Position numbers and translations under genes: made by a program | The notes under the pieces: model-generated | Seen by the model: only the letters and a program-made list of their open reading frames with translations | Database searches by the model: none | Told to the model about the DNA's origin: nothing | Source of the DNA: Stictocephala bisonia | Lineage: Eukaryota > Arthropoda > Insecta > Hemiptera > Membracidae | Direction of reading: 5' to 3' | NCBI GenBank assembly: GCA_035578905.1 | Contig: JAQJVL010000524.1 | Span: 310,001-374,000, forward strand | DNA: 64,000 nucleotides | Shown: in pieces, positions 11,427-24,449 of the stretch | How positions within the stretch are numbered: position 1 is the stretch's first letter | Layout of the letters: every line of letters starts with the position of its first letter

Positions 11427-13258
11427 TAAAATATTAATTAAAAAAAATGTAGTATATACTTATGTACACGTACTTGTTAAAGTAGTTAACAATGGAAAAA
11501 AACCTTCAAATTTAACTAAAACTGTTTAAAAATCAATGGGATAAGGAGACTTTTAAAAATATTAAATGTTTTTTGTTAAAAAAAACTTTGTAAAACATCA
11601 ATTAAAAGATATGGGGATTTTTGTACACTGAAAGGCACATTATCCTAATAATGCATATCAATTTTTATGTTTAACAGTAATATTGGATACACAATAATAA
11701 TTAGTATTTTATTTTACAGGCAAAAGGTTTTTATTACTAACCATCATATTATTCTAAAGTTAACAATACAGTTATTGATATAATTATTTTGTATTACATT
11801 ATTAATTATTAATAATACTTTATATAATTTTGACTATATTCAAAATGTATGTAGAACAAATAAATTAATGTATTACGTTATGGTTTAAACAGAAATAAAC
11901 AATTATACAAATTATAGTGGTATTTCGATAAAAATAATAGTAATTCACAACGCCAAGCATAAAATAAAATATACATATCTTTAACTGAAAACGAAGTTTT
12001 AAAAAGATTAATACACCAAAAACAATGTTCATTGACAAATAAATTGTTTACAGTTTAAATATATATTACAATTATATTAAATTCTATTAAAAAAAACGAA
12101 TAGGCTATTATTTTTTGAATAACTTATCTATATTTATTTCCATTACAATTCTTTTTTTGCTGATATTTTACACTGAATTGAAAATGGTTTTAGATAATAA
12201 ATCTAAATATATCTAGAAATTTAGTGATGGGAAGCCTACTTATTATAGTTGTTTATTTTGAATAGTAGAGACTAAAATAATTTGTTGGCTGTGCTTATTA
12301 TTAATTTCTTATTGATTCAATACTTGAATTGAATTGACTCCGGATTGAAAATCCTGGTATCTTTTGGGAGACCAGTTTGTTTCTTCCACATTCCTGTAAC
12401 CTATAACGTTAAATTACAGTGATCGTGATCTTGAGAATTATGTACAAACTATAACTTTACATTAAAACATTTTCTAAATTTGTTGTAAATATTAAAGTGG
12501 CCAATTATTAATGTAAATTAAAGCTGATTAGAATAGGCATATATTATTTATTTAATGATTGCTAAGAACGCTCAATTATATGTGAGCTAACGAAAATTGC
12601 TTTTGTGCTAACGGAAAATCAGGGTTGTGAATGGTAATTGTAAAACCAAGTTATATACAGAAAATCAGGTCATATTTCAACTAACCTCAGTTTTAATGTA
12701 AAAAATGGCAATAAATCCTATTTCGCCGTAAAGAAGTATTTTTAGCAACAAGGGTATTAAAATCGAAGTGTATTACCATTGATTTTACTATACATAGAAG
12801 ATAGTTCCAACTAATGTTAAATTTTGAGGCACGAAACATGGGAGCGACCGTGCTGCAACCTGTCGTCAATCAAGTTAAAGAGGTCGAAATTGCCTCCAGT
12901 TTCGACTGTTCGGTTGCACAACCTGTGAGCAGTAAAGGAAACTAATCACTCCCTCTCATTCTCCCATTCTCTCTTCTTTCTCTTAAGACGCTCGTCCGGA
13001 AGTACTTGTCTACTGTCGCCCCTCCACCTGTCTACTGTCGCCGATTGGCCTTGATAGTGGGTCAAAGTGGGATATTATTCCTTGCTGTGGTTTGTCTTGC
13101 ACGGAAAGGAATCGCGATCTTTTATTTAGGCCTTAGGGGTTTGTGAATATGAAAAATGTTAGGGGAAATGTTTTTTTTATTTTGTCAATGTAAATAACAG
13201 TGTGTTACAGATGTTTAGTTAAAACATTATACATCATCTAAAATGATGTAAATACTGT
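11427..13258. other. Unassigned AT-rich DNA with a GC-richer patch
   Basis: Mostly very AT-rich with no supported gene. From about 12830 to 13120 base composition rises (GTCTACTGTCGCC occurs twice, near 13007 and 13029), but no coding frame or element is recognised there. Confidence 0.45.
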
Positions 13259-13640
13259 TTGTATTATAAGTTTATTAATATTTTAAGTAATTGTATATTT
13301 AGAAGTAGTGAGAAAAATGGTGGTAGTTCTAAATTGTTAAAGGCTAAATTGTTAAGTCCCTGGATAACACCAAACATTTTATATAAATTTGAGAGACGTA
13401 AAAATTATATAAAATTTCTACGAAAATACCATATGACAGTTTTTCAAAATTATTTTGCAAAATGTACTAATGAATAAAATAATGTGATCAATTTTACAAA
13501 AAAACAATTATTATTCAACATTATTAGAAAACTGTAAAGGTGATGTATCTGAGCAGTTGAAGGTAATAAATAACTTGGCAAGTGTGTTTTCAAAGAAAAT
13601 AGTTGAGCTAATTGAATTGCCAAACGGCTAAGTTATGCGT
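13259..13640 (+). pseudogene. Possible decayed LINE pre-RT fragment
   Basis: The plus-strand frame at 13259-13477 contains SPWITPNILYKFERRKNYIK. This resembles the conserved block between endonuclease and reverse transcriptase in CR1/Jockey-type LINEs (PW-T-xI, then a basic helix). After a stop, a second frame (about 13500-13640) reads like the following linker. No RT motif survives. Confidence 0.4.
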
Positions 13641-16169
13641 GAGCCTTCCGTCATTGATAAGATAAACAATCACCTTATCACAAACCAGTCTAGCCGTCCA
13701 GACGTTGTACATTCCAATACCCTTCCACCTTTACGTATTTACTATCAACATTCATTCCTTATAACTCCAACAGATTTAAATGAAATGAAGAGTACATGAA
13801 GTACATGAAATTAAGATTTAAATGAAACCATACTATTACAGTTCAAAATATGCGCAAAACCCAAAGTTACGTATTATTTTTTAACTATATTATTGTTTAT
13901 TTGTAATAGTTATTTGTTTATATAGTTTTGTTAGTTCTTGGCATTGTTTGTTTTGTTCATTCTCAGTTGTGTAAATAAGTCATATTCGAATTGTTATAAT
14001 TAAAAACACCACAGAGTGCGGCTAGAGTTAATTTTGTTATTATTTAGACTGTGGTTACTTAAAATTAGTTATTTCTTATGTTATTGCTGGTCAAGCTACT
14101 TGTGAAGTGTTACCAGTGTAATTCCAGAGTGTCTTTCCAGAGAAATTGAAAATATAAATAAATTGCAGTTTATCCATACTTTCACATCTAGTAAAATAAT
14201 AGTATGAAAAACAGATGTGTTAACTTTAATTATATTCGCCTTAGACATACTTTTTACAATGGTCTGATTCAATCAATGTTATACAATGGTATTTTTTAAA
14301 GGGGGACATAAACAAAATTTACAATGATTTCACAACCTGATTGAAATAATGAAAATTGAATCTAAATAATAATTAGTCTAGTTATATTCTATCACGATAA
14401 TATTTCCTAACCAATTGTAATTGACATTGAGATTGTTTTTCTCAAGAAGTAATAATAGAATCACAACTCTTCATGATTCCGAAAAAAAAATAAAACTGAC
14501 CATTCACCAAACAATGAAATATTTTACAAACAATCATGCAATTACTTGGAACCAGATAATATGTTAATGTTACAGACAGTAATAATAAAACATATGTATA
14601 TAATAAAATTAAAAATAATGCTATTTTAAATTAAATGCCTATACACAGATTGTCTGAATCAGGCCATAAGATGAAAACTATTTTTATCTTGTATAGAAGT
14701 AAATTAGTGGTTTTGTTATGATTTTTTCTAACCCTATCATGAAATTTGAATCTCATTTGGGTTTTACATTTTGCCCAGTATTATTCTATATAAATATCAT
14801 AGGCCTATTTCAATATTTATTTTGTCAAAGAAATAAATAATGTCACATTTTTTAATATTTCACTATATTATATATTCCTGGAATATTTGCAGATTAATTT
14901 CATAATTGAAAGGAGAGTCATTGATTGGATTTGAAAACAATTTATTTTTTAATCAATTACCGAATATGAAAAAACTAATGATTGAGTACAACAGTCGATT
15001 TAATCACCTAATCGATGGTTAAAATGCAATAAATAAAGATTTTTCAGATAAAGATTTTATATAGTAAAATCAATGGTATTACTGTGTGGGCTTTAGGAAA
15101 AGAAAGTTCAAACTGTCAACTGATAATAGGCTAATGAATATCCGTTATAAATCGTCGTAAACTGCTTTAGTTCATTATTCAGATTTAGATAATCTACTAG
15201 CGAGATTCGTCTAAAAAATGTCAGCTTTTAATAGATAACGAAAGTACGAGTTAAATAGTTTATCAGTTATTGATATTTTAGCTTTAGCTACTCTCGCAAA
15301 ATGTTAATTTGTGGAATGTCTACAGTTTTAAATATTAACGCTCTAATACATTTTCATGGTCTTTGGTAACCATTGTATCAATTAATTGTTGCCTTTGGTT
15401 AAGATTTGATTTAGGTTCATTTCCTGCAATTTTATAAGTAGTCTAGAATATTTTCAATAAAAACCGTCATTTTGACTGGAAAGTCCAGGAGTGCTAGTAA
15501 CTCTTTGTATACAAAAATAAAAATATATTTATCGTATTCGCAGATAAGTCTCTTTATTCGAGGCCCAATATAAATGTGAATGCATCTACGCCATCTCGTT
15601 GTGGTTTTAAACCCCAATAAAAAATCTTTTATTTGTGTAGTGAAGATAAGTCTACTCAGCTTTTAATAACTCTTAACCACAAACATGATATACATTGTAT
15701 TAGGCTTAGTATTGACCTCGCTTCTTCGTCTCTATATACAAAATACTATTTATATATAAGTACTAAACAATTTCAAGTTATTAATTTGGCAAGTAATAAA
15801 AAGCTGTAGCTAAACGTTTTATTATACTATATATGATTTCATCAAAAATAGTTTGCTTATTTGCTGATTGAGTTAAGTCGATGTCAATTTCATTTGAAGT
15901 TTAGGTCGAGAAATTTTAATTTTCATCCAAATTTACTATTCTGTCAGCCTTACTAAGGGCAGTGTTTCAGAACATTGCTGGTATGATTGTAAAACTGGAT
16001 TGCCTGTTACGTACTGTCGAATTTATGGTTATTATTTTTACGATATTTTATAACAATGCGTTAAGTAACAGGAACTTAAGCTCGTGGTGCTTATTACTTT
16101 TTTTAAATACTATTTAAAAAGTGTAAACTAACTAATGAATTAATATTGTTGTTATTTAAAATAACCTTA
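13641..16169. other. Unassigned AT-rich DNA
   Basis: No gene, array or element is recognised. Short open frames (for example 15432-15617 minus) show no motifs. Confidence 0.5.
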
Positions 16170-16802
16170 TACTGGATCAGGCCATGTATTGATTCTCTAG
16201 AGATGGTTTTAACAATGAAGCTGAAGAAGCAAAAATAGTATTTATGAAAGTACTTGTAAAAGTTCTTGACAAGTACTCTTAAAGCAACAATCCAGAAATG
16301 AGACCTTATAAAAAAAAGAAAGCTTATGATTTCAATGTAAGATACCTCAGGAGGAAGGCAAGCGAAATTCATATCAACACAAATAGCAACAAAACAAAAG
16401 ATATCTGGGAAGTGATCAACAGCGAGCGGGCACCTGAAAAAAAGATCATGAAACCAGTACATGGCGGCTAAACGTAGGGGGATGACATTGTAAGCAATAT
16501 TGATCACGTAGCAAGAGTATTTAGTGAATACTTCACATCAACCGCTGAACAAACCTTAAAAAACCTCCAATACTCAAAACCTAAACATTAATTTAAACAT
16601 ATTTGACAAAAAACTTATTGCCTATTATCTACTTTTCATTTGAAAAATTCGGATGTGGTGATCAAAATATTTTAATCAAACCTCACTAAGAATGGTTAAA
16701 AAACATGTAACCTAGATGTCATCCACTATGTAAGTTAATTAACAAATCCTTGACTAAAGCAATCTTTCCTTCAAAAATGAAAACTCTACCATTTATACTT
16801 TA
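16170..16802 (+). pseudogene. Decayed LINE ORF2 fragment (left part)
   Basis: Plus-strand frames carry KDIWEVINSERAPEKK, then VARVFSEYFTSTAEQTL, then INKSLTKAIFPSKMK followed by LYIKKGT. These are the linker and the first RT block of a CR1/Jockey-type LINE, scattered over frames by stops and indels. The reading breaks exactly where the foldback-like element starts (16814) and resumes after it. The 134-codon reverse frame at 16103-16507 is antisense to this relic and is not a gene. Confidence 0.75.
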
Positions 16803-16813
16803 CATAAAAAAAG
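16803..16813. repeat. Left target duplication of the foldback-like element
   Basis: CATAAAAAAAG, matching CATTAAAAAAG at 17844-17854 at 10 of 11 positions. Both copies lie at the same codons of the interrupted LINE. Confidence 0.65.
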
Positions 16814-17052
16814 GTACAAATAAACGTCACAAAATACAAATATATTACAATATAAGCACAATATGCACAAAAAAACTACAATAGAAGTACAAAATGCACA
16901 AATATATCAAAATACAAACACAAAATGCACAATTATAGCACAATACAAGGACAAAATGTACAAAATATAAGTACAAACTGCACAAATATTATGGTTATCG
17001 ATTTCTTCGAACCACGCTCACCTTCCTCAGACCAGAGGGATCACAAAAGTTA

Positions 17053-17642
17053 TATTATAATATATTTGTTCATTATATGCTTGTATTGTGATATATTTGT
17101 GCACTTTGTACTTGTACTGTAGAATATTCGTTCATTTTGTTCTTATATTGTAATTGTTTGTGTTGTGAAACGTTTACTTGTACTGTAGTATATTTGTGCA
17201 TTTTGTGCTTATATTGTAATTGTTTGTGTTGTGTAATGTTTACTTGTACTGTAGTATATTTGTGCATTTTGTGCTTATATTGTCATTGTTTGTGTTGTGT
17301 AACGTTTACTTGTACTGTAGTATATTTGTGCATTTTGTGCTTTTATTGTCATTGTTTGTGTTGTGTAACGTTTACTTGTACTGTAATATATTTGTGCATT
17401 TTGTGCTTATATTGTCATTGTTTGTGTTGAGTAACGTTTACTTGTACTGAAATATATTTGTGTATTTTGTACTTATATTGTAAGTGTTTGTGTTGTGTAA
17501 CGTTTACTTGTACTGTAGTATATTTGTGCATTTTGTGCTTATATTGTAATTGTTTGTGTTGTGTACCGTTTACTTGTACTGTAGTATATTTGTGCATTTT
17601 GCGCTTATATTGTAATTGTTTGTGTTGTGTGACGTTCACTTT

Positions 17643-17645
<3 letters not shown>
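17053..17645. repeat. 66-bp tandem array within the foldback-like element
   Basis: ACTTGTACTGTAGTATA recurs at 17176, 17242, 17308 and onward, about nine times. The period equals 22 codons, so both strands show long cysteine/leucine-rich or lysine/glutamine-rich open frames that are artefacts. Confidence 0.95.

Positions 17646-17692
<47 letters not shown>
17646..17692. repeat. (TA)n microsatellite
   Basis: About 47 bp of TA directly after the 66-bp array. Confidence 0.97.
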
Positions 17693-17696
<4 letters not shown>

Positions 17697-17747
17697 TATA
17701 TATAGTAAACTATATATGTACTACGTTTCAATGATACTATACATATG

Positions 17748-17752
17748 GTGTT

Positions 17753-17814
<62 letters not shown>

Positions 17815-17820
17815 AACACT
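17748..17820. repeat. (TA)n tract bounded by an inverted GTGTTGGTA/TACCAACAC
   Basis: The TA run at 17755-17812 is flanked by GTGTTGGTA and its reverse complement, making a perfect cruciform-capable palindrome of about 70 bp. Confidence 0.9.
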
Positions 17821-17843
17821 TATTATGCTGATTAAAAACCTAT

Positions 17844-17960
17844 CATTAAAAAAGTAACAAGAATGAACTACTAAATTGCAGGCTATATCTCTTATGAACA
17901 CTTTAAAATAGACGTTAAATGAAGTTTGAACGCTTTTACACCGCTGGCAAGTGACAGTCA
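17844..17960 (+). pseudogene. Decayed LINE ORF2 fragment (right part)
   Basis: After the duplicated CATTAAAAAAG, the plus strand reads KKSNKNELLNCRLYL. This corresponds to the YKKG-x-x-NELxNYRPISL block of LINE reverse transcriptases and continues the fragment that ends at 16802. Only a short, stop-containing stretch is recognisable. Confidence 0.6.
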
Positions 17961-18662
17961 CGTAGGCGGGATCAAAATGAACTTCACATACCAGCTTCTC
18001 CAGTCAATACCGTGTCAGTCTCTCTATTCAGTATATTCCAATAACATCGAAAAGTCGGTTCTATGTATTTTGGTTTAATCAAGTACTTACATCACAAACA
18101 ACATTGAGTTAAAGATAATGTTCATGTCCATATAGAGGGTTAATTTATTTTAGCACTGTTTAGAAATATTCAACACCGTGAATTAATAAAATAAAATGAA
18201 AATAGTTCAATTATAACGAGGGGACACCCTGCTTGTTTAGCATGCCCCACCCCCTTTACTCGCTACGGCCGTGACACCACGGCCTTTGGGCTGGGTCTGT
18301 GTGACCCTTAACTACATTAACATTTCAACTATACTTTTTATACCATAATATAAATAAAGTAATAGAATAAATATTATTTATGTTGCTCACATTAGTTTTT
18401 AAAATTGATTATTGTGTAAATGCCAGTGTTATTGTTGTTGTATAGTGGGGGTGTTTTAAGGCCTTTTCGTTCTTTACTGTCAGAATTAAACAAATCCATT
18501 TTATTGCACTTCTATGATTAACACTACTAAGGGAAGGGATTCACAGAATGCAGTAGAGCTAAAGCACAATAAATCATAATTACTTTGAAATAGAATTTTA
18601 GGTCATAATAAATTTGTTTATTTACTGTTTATTTATGTTGTTTATTTATGAAATACAACATC
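17961..18662. other. Unassigned DNA
   Basis: No gene recognised. A GC-richer patch near 18215-18305 contains GGGGACACCCTG and an imperfect palindrome CGGCCGTGACACCACGGCC. It could be an element terminus, but no partner end was found. Confidence 0.45.
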
Positions 18663-18732
18663 CGCCCACCCATACACATACATTGGTATTGACCCACCTA
18701 CCCACCCATACACGTACATTGGTATTGACCAA
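18663..18732. repeat. 36-bp minisatellite, 2 copies, shared with 47.3 kb
   Basis: CCCATACAC-TACATTGGTATT recurs 36 bp apart (18670, 18706). The array at 47291-47412 has the same period and a similar sequence. Confidence 0.8.
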
Positions 18733-19368
18733 AATCTGCAAACGCTCCAAAGTCAGTTGAACATAAAGTTAGTTATTATCGTGTTGAGTTAGTAAGTGAG
18801 TGGTATTTCGCTGATATCATACAAGCATTGATATTTAGAAAATATAAATAAATAATAACCCCAGACTTGGTCAGTAATATTGGATTGTTCAATAAATTTA
18901 CTTTGTTTCAGGTAAGCAAATGTATGCTGTACGGACAAGTTAATTGAGTAAGTTGACTTATACGTAATTAGTATATTTTGGTGCCCATTATTATCTGTCA
19001 AACATTGAAAAAAGCTATTGGAATGGTTATAACTACAGTCATTGGATGGGTGGAAAGTTGTTGTTGTTCAGAGTCATTAAAGCATCTTGCATTTTGACTA
19101 TACCATAGAACTATACTATTAACTAGTTAATATCAATGGGCTATATTTGATTTAATAAATCTCCCAGCTTGACATGAACGCTCTTTGTGGCGCTTGAGTG
19201 AAGCTCTGACGCCCGGTGTTATCAAAAGCACATTACGTCAGCCAATTTATAAATTACATATAAACAACAAAATGTATAGGACAACATAAAAAAAATATTA
19301 TGTAAAATGTACGATCATAAAATATTTACTTGCACACAAATTTACACTCTCAAACAAGTATGTTAATT
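18733..19368. other. Unassigned DNA
   Basis: No gene or element recognised. The 70-codon reverse frame at 18789-19001 has no known motif. Confidence 0.5.
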
Positions 19369-19572
19369 AGAAAGGTGCCGATGAAGAACTGAACTGTGAC
19401 AGCGTATTAGAAGGGTGTCGATGAAGAACTGAACTGTGACAGCGTTATTAGAAAGGTGCCGATGAAGAACTGAACTGTGACAGCGTTATTAGAAAGGTGC
19501 CGATGAAGAACTGAACTGTGACAGCGTTATTAGAAAGGTGCCGATGAAGAACTGAACTGTGACAGCGTTATT
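19369..19572. repeat. 41-bp tandem repeat, 5 copies
   Basis: GATGAAGAACTGAACTGTGA recurs every 40-41 bp from 19380 to 19563. Confidence 0.95.
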
Positions 19573-21049
19573 TTTTGGCTATGGTTACGGCTGGCTAATA
19601 TTTCACGTCATTGATAATCGCATTTTGGACCTCCTCTTAGTTCCAGTTTTTACCGTCGGGGTGCTCTGAAGTCAAGTCGTCAGATTCAATAAGTGGACTT
19701 TATAGTATGTGCCACGTTTATGCCAGTACTACGCAATGACCATGTCCTGGAAGCATTATGGAGTATTCTTGAGTTTATGCTACCATAATTTACCACGTTA
19801 AGAATATAATTTCATGATTCTTCAACTTTATTGGATAGAAATGAAGAAAATCCCACATTTTCTCTGTTTTGCCTTGCTAAGGAAAGTTTTACCATCAAAA
19901 GGATGTCTTGTATTTTGCTGCCTTTGATCCTACATTCCATTTACAAGGAATTATTTTGTAAATTTACATTAAATTCATGCTCTTGCCTTAAAAGTAAAAT
20001 ATCTAGAGTCATAACCTATTCTTTATATTTTCGTGAAGTATGACTTTGATTATATTAACCACTTTTCCGTGAAAAACGTGTTGAAGACTGTGTGTAACGT
20101 CCTGGCTTTGTGTAAATGAGTATAAAAACATATTTCTGTTGGCCGTCCATCTCATTTTATAAAGCCTATATACAACCATAATAACGAGACTTTATTTAAC
20201 GAGATGTAATTTTATAACGTAATCATGATTGTATCGAGTTATCTTGGCTCATTTTAACAACAAACTAAAAAATAAAAGTACTCTTTATAAAAATTTTTAA
20301 TAAATAATGGATAAATTTACAGCTTTATTTTAAATTAAACATTTTAATTTGAAATACAATTAATTAAAACAACAGCACTAAAAACGATAATAAAGTTAGA
20401 TTGTGTCTTTGATAATATTACATATATCTTTATACAATTCTAAATTACACATACTGACATTTGAAACAATATTTCCATATTTTGAAAATAAATGGAGTTG
20501 TCAGAGTTTGCTTTTTTCTTTATTTCCTTATTATAAGTAAACCTATACAGTTATTTTGAGTTGGAATAGCATTTAGATATTGGTTATTTCAAATTATAAA
20601 GTCAATTAGAATATAATTTAGGCTACTTCTTGGAAAATTTTGTTTATGTTAATAAACAAATAGCTGTAAATTTGAGAAATAAATTCTTTTGAAAATTAAT
20701 AATTTACTGAATGAATGATTACCTGCTGATAATAAAACTATAACAGCATTCGATGTATAGTTAGTCATAAATATAAGCAATTAAATAAGCTTGAAATACG
20801 CTTGGAAGCATATGGGATTTTAAGGTTAATAAAACAATATACTTTCAGATTACCTTAGGGTTGTACTACTCGATATCATATAAAACATTACACATTAAAC
20901 TGTTATCAAGATTAAACAGTCCTATCTAAAGACTAACACTTGCGAGTAAACATATTTATTGCAGAAGCAAATTATCACTGGCCACATGTGTGTTGCTACT
21001 AATTCCAGTTGGATGGTTATCGCAGTTGCTTGTTTCAGCAGGGCGTTTT
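19573..21049. other. Unassigned AT-rich DNA
   Basis: No supported feature. The 70-codon frame at 19831-20043 lacks an ATG start and shows no motif. Confidence 0.5.
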
Positions 21050-21748
21050 CCAGTACATTAGGTTTGGAGAAGACCATTATCACAGAGTACAGATAAACTA
21101 TAGTGTATTGTTGTATACTCTGTGCCGTTATACTTTACTGATAACAATTACCAACTGACTACCTTCTGTATTGGTAAAGGCCACAATCCAGTACATTAGG
21201 TTTGGAGAAGACCATTATCACAGAGTACAGATAAACTACAGTGTATTGTTGTATACTCTGTGCCGTTATACTTTACTGATAACAATTACCAACTGACTAC
21301 CTTCTGTTTTGGTAAAGGCTACAATCTAGTACATTAGGTGTGGAGAAGACCAGTATCACAGAGAACAGATAAACTACAGTGTATTGTTGTATACTCTGAG
21401 CCGTTATACTTTACTGATAACAATTACCAACTGACTACCTTTTGTATTGGTAAAGACCACAACCCAGTACATTAGGTTTGGAGAAGACCATTATCACAGA
21501 GTACAAATAAACAAATAAACTACAGTGTATTGTTGTATACTCTGTGCCGTTATACTTTACTGATAACAATTACCAACTGACTACCTTTTGTATTGGTAAA
21601 GGCCACAATCCAGTACATTATGTGTGGAGAAGACCATTATCACAGAGTACAGATAAACTACAGTGTATTGTTGTATACTCTGTGCCGTTACACTTTACTG
21701 ATAACAATTACCAACTGACTACCTTGTGTATTGGTAAAGGCGACATGG
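21050..21748. repeat. 138-bp tandem repeat, 5 copies
   Basis: CAGTACATTAGG-like starts fall at 21051, 21189, 21327, 21465 and 21611. The fourth unit carries an extra AAATAAAC duplication. Each unit contains an inverted CACAGAGTA/TACTCTGTG pair, so transcripts or single strands could fold into a hairpin. Confidence 0.95.
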
Positions 21749-24449
21749 TTAAGTAGGCACGGCATTCTCATCTTATAGAGAAGTATCGTATTTTAAAATA
21801 GAGTTATACCTAAATAAAAATTCTTGACATTGTCAAAGATTACAACTCTGAAATAAACATATATTTTCAGTAACAAACCCTCGTAATATGTATGTTTTCA
21901 TGTGTACCACCTTTTTACAATATTATAGCTTATTTGTTTTAACTTCCTACTCTTCTCTTTTTTACTTATTAAGTGCTCCCAAGATCCTTGTTATGTCATT
22001 AATCTATTATTGAACTGTGTCTTGTGGATTTGTACAAATTTAACGTTAATTCTTCCAATTTAACGTAGAGGGTTGTGGGGAAAAGCCTAATTTAATAACA
22101 ATCATACTGTAATATATCAGATGTTGAGTTTTGAACACACATTTTGATCTATATGAATAAGAATTGACATCTATAATAACTTCAATGATTTTCAATAGTC
22201 ATTTTTATATGATATAGCCTCCCTCTGACCCATAAAATTAATTTATCCTTTCCACATAAACGCTTTCCTTTGCTATGGCTTTTTTATTTGTACGTAGTTC
22301 CACATTTTGGTCTTATTTTTCCATCAGATCTATGAACCTTTAAATATGTATGACAAGTGTGTGGATTACTTCTTTATCATATTCTTTTGTGTGTGATAGT
22401 ATAGAGTTGCCCAGTTCCAGTAGACTTGGATAGGTCAACTATCGTTTAGCAACGAAAGATTTTTATTGTTCTTCAGAAAGAATTCTAAGCACATGGCCTT
22501 CCTTATCAGGTCAATTTTGATTAATTCATGATGTAACATGGAACTTAGCTAACGGTTACACTGTGTTGAAGTACCGTAGACGTCAAATAGATTAAATAGG
22601 TACTGACCATCCAAATAATTCGTGATTTCGTTCTTATAATTTTACATTTATATATTTTCGATCGTCCTTTTTTACCCAATAGCTAATAATAGTAACACAG
22701 GCAAACGAGTTACCAGATGTTTAAACGTTTGAACTTCTTTTCAAATTGCCGAATGTTGAACTTAAAATAAATTAATATTTTTAATTCGCTGTTATAACCG
22801 TTCCGATACCTTATTTCAACTGAGGAATTCACGTGTAGAAGGTTTTTGTACGACAAAAGAGTAATTTGATTTTTTATAAGAAACTATAAAAAGGAGACAA
22901 TAGACTTAGGCGAAACAATAGAACTCTATACAGGCTGAATTGACCTATTTACGTCGATTCCTTTACTTTTGCGACATTTGTTCTATCTCGTTGTTTCATA
23001 TATTGTGATTCAAAATTAAAATATTTTACGCTATTGCATTCACTTTTTAACAATTTCTTCGTTTCGCGACTACCAAAGTTTTAATTTTTTCGTCTGTTTG
23101 GTATTTTATGTAATTTTATAAATTTGTAATTATATGTATATTTTTCCATATGAGAAAGAAGATGCCTTCATTTTGTAGTAAGTTTGTTGTGTTTAGATCC
23201 ACAAACCTATACACAACAAATAAGTAAGGCTTATTTAAGATTCATGTAAATAAGCCCTGAAGATAAATATTTACGGAAATAAACACTTGAGATATGGCGT
23301 AACGTAAATAAATTCTCAAGATAAATATTCACGTGAAATATATTATTTTGTAGTTTTTTGGTTTATGTATATTTTATACGACTTAAAGGATAGTGACTGT
23401 GCTAATAAGCCAAATTAAAAATGTATGATACAGCAAGGTGTATTACAATCGTTGTTAGAATCGGTAAGTAAGGGGTAAACGCGTGGCAACAGCAGGAAAG
23501 AATAGGATTGATTGGCGTTTGTTGTTAGCTGAGCTGTCTGACGTTTTAACAATTGAATGCCACTCAGATGAAGGTCATGGGTGAAGAAAAAGATAAATTA
23601 CAACCTCAATCTCAAATAGTGGACTCAACGTGTGTGAAACACTTTACAGAATGTATAATTATTTGTTAATAAATATAACATCGTATTTACTTTATTTATT
23701 TAGTTTAGGCCCTATAGCACGTTTTTTGGACGTTTTACTAACCCTAGATCAGCACTTCAGAACAGATACATGATTTTTCAAGCTGTATCATGAAACTATT
23801 GCAGATTTACTTTGTATTATTGTACAAATATATAAAATAAGATACCTGCCTTGAAATGTAGATGTACAATTAAAATAATCGTAACTGAACCATTTTGTCG
23901 TAATAAACCCGTTAACTATTGAGACTATAGTATAAAATCAATAAAAAATCATACATGAAGAAGAGTCCTTCAACATTTACTAGAAAAAGTAACTTATTTA
24001 CATTACTCTTTTCTTGTAAATACAGGATGGTATTGATTGTTTTTACAAAGAGGACCGTTCGTGAGTTCTGGGCTTGATTTTCGAGGTGGAGGATGGCTAA
24101 GAAGTACCTCTAGTCGCCTGACGTTTAGCCAGCAGTACCGAATCTTTATGAAGAACGCTTGAGGCACAGCGTCGAAGCCGATGTTGTACACAGCTCGCAG
24201 GTTACTATTGTAAACTCAATACGATCCAGAGTGGTGATTGTGATTCCAAACCAATTTAGGGAACTGTAATACTCGAAGTTATGTACCTATCGTTTCTGTA
24301 ATCGCTATGTAAAAGGGTCGAAATTATTAAACTGTTTTCATCAACTAGTATGCCTTTAATGTTTAACTCGAAATTTATTGTTTTTGTAGAATGTCGAATT
24401 CGATTGGCCTATTACTAATCATAACACCTTTTTGTTCTCAATTTTTTTT
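21749..24449. other. Unassigned DNA
   Basis: Mostly AT-rich. A GC-richer block at 24050-24210 has no recognised coding content. Sequence around 23520-23590 (ATTGAATGCCACTCAGA) is shared with 55940-56007, pointing to an unnamed dispersed repeat. Confidence 0.45.

Larger units (their letters stand above)
16814..17843 (+). mobile_element. Foldback-like element, copy 1 (66-bp subrepeat arms)
   Basis: The left arm (16814-16990) holds repeats reading GTACAA-TAAACGTCAC and CAAAATGCACAAATAT. The core (about 16988-17052) includes ACCACGCTCACCTTCCTCAGA. The right arm (17053-17645) holds about nine 66-bp repeats in the opposite orientation to the left arm. Two TA tracts and a tail (ACCAACACTTATTATGCTG, ending in ATTAAAAACC) complete it. 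A second copy at 35241-35603 shares arms, core and tail. Insertion is shown by the LINE frame resuming on the other side and an 11-bp duplication. No coding capacity is seen, so it depends on an unknown enzyme. The architecture recalls Drosophila FB elements, but the class is not established. Confidence 0.75.

Noticed and set aside
16103..16507. 134-codon reverse protein
   Set aside because: Antisense to a recognisable decayed LINE on the plus strand.
17137..17835. Cysteine-rich and lysine-rich small proteins
   Set aside because: Translations of the 66-bp subrepeat and TA tracts.
16814..17843. Helitron or INE-1-type element with an internal minisatellite
   Set aside because: Both copies show 11-12 bp target duplications, which Helitrons do not make. 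No TC/CTRR ends were seen.
18215..18305. Terminus of a CAGGGTGTCCC-type transposon
   Set aside because: GGGGACACCCTG is suggestive, but no inverted partner or TA duplication was found nearby.
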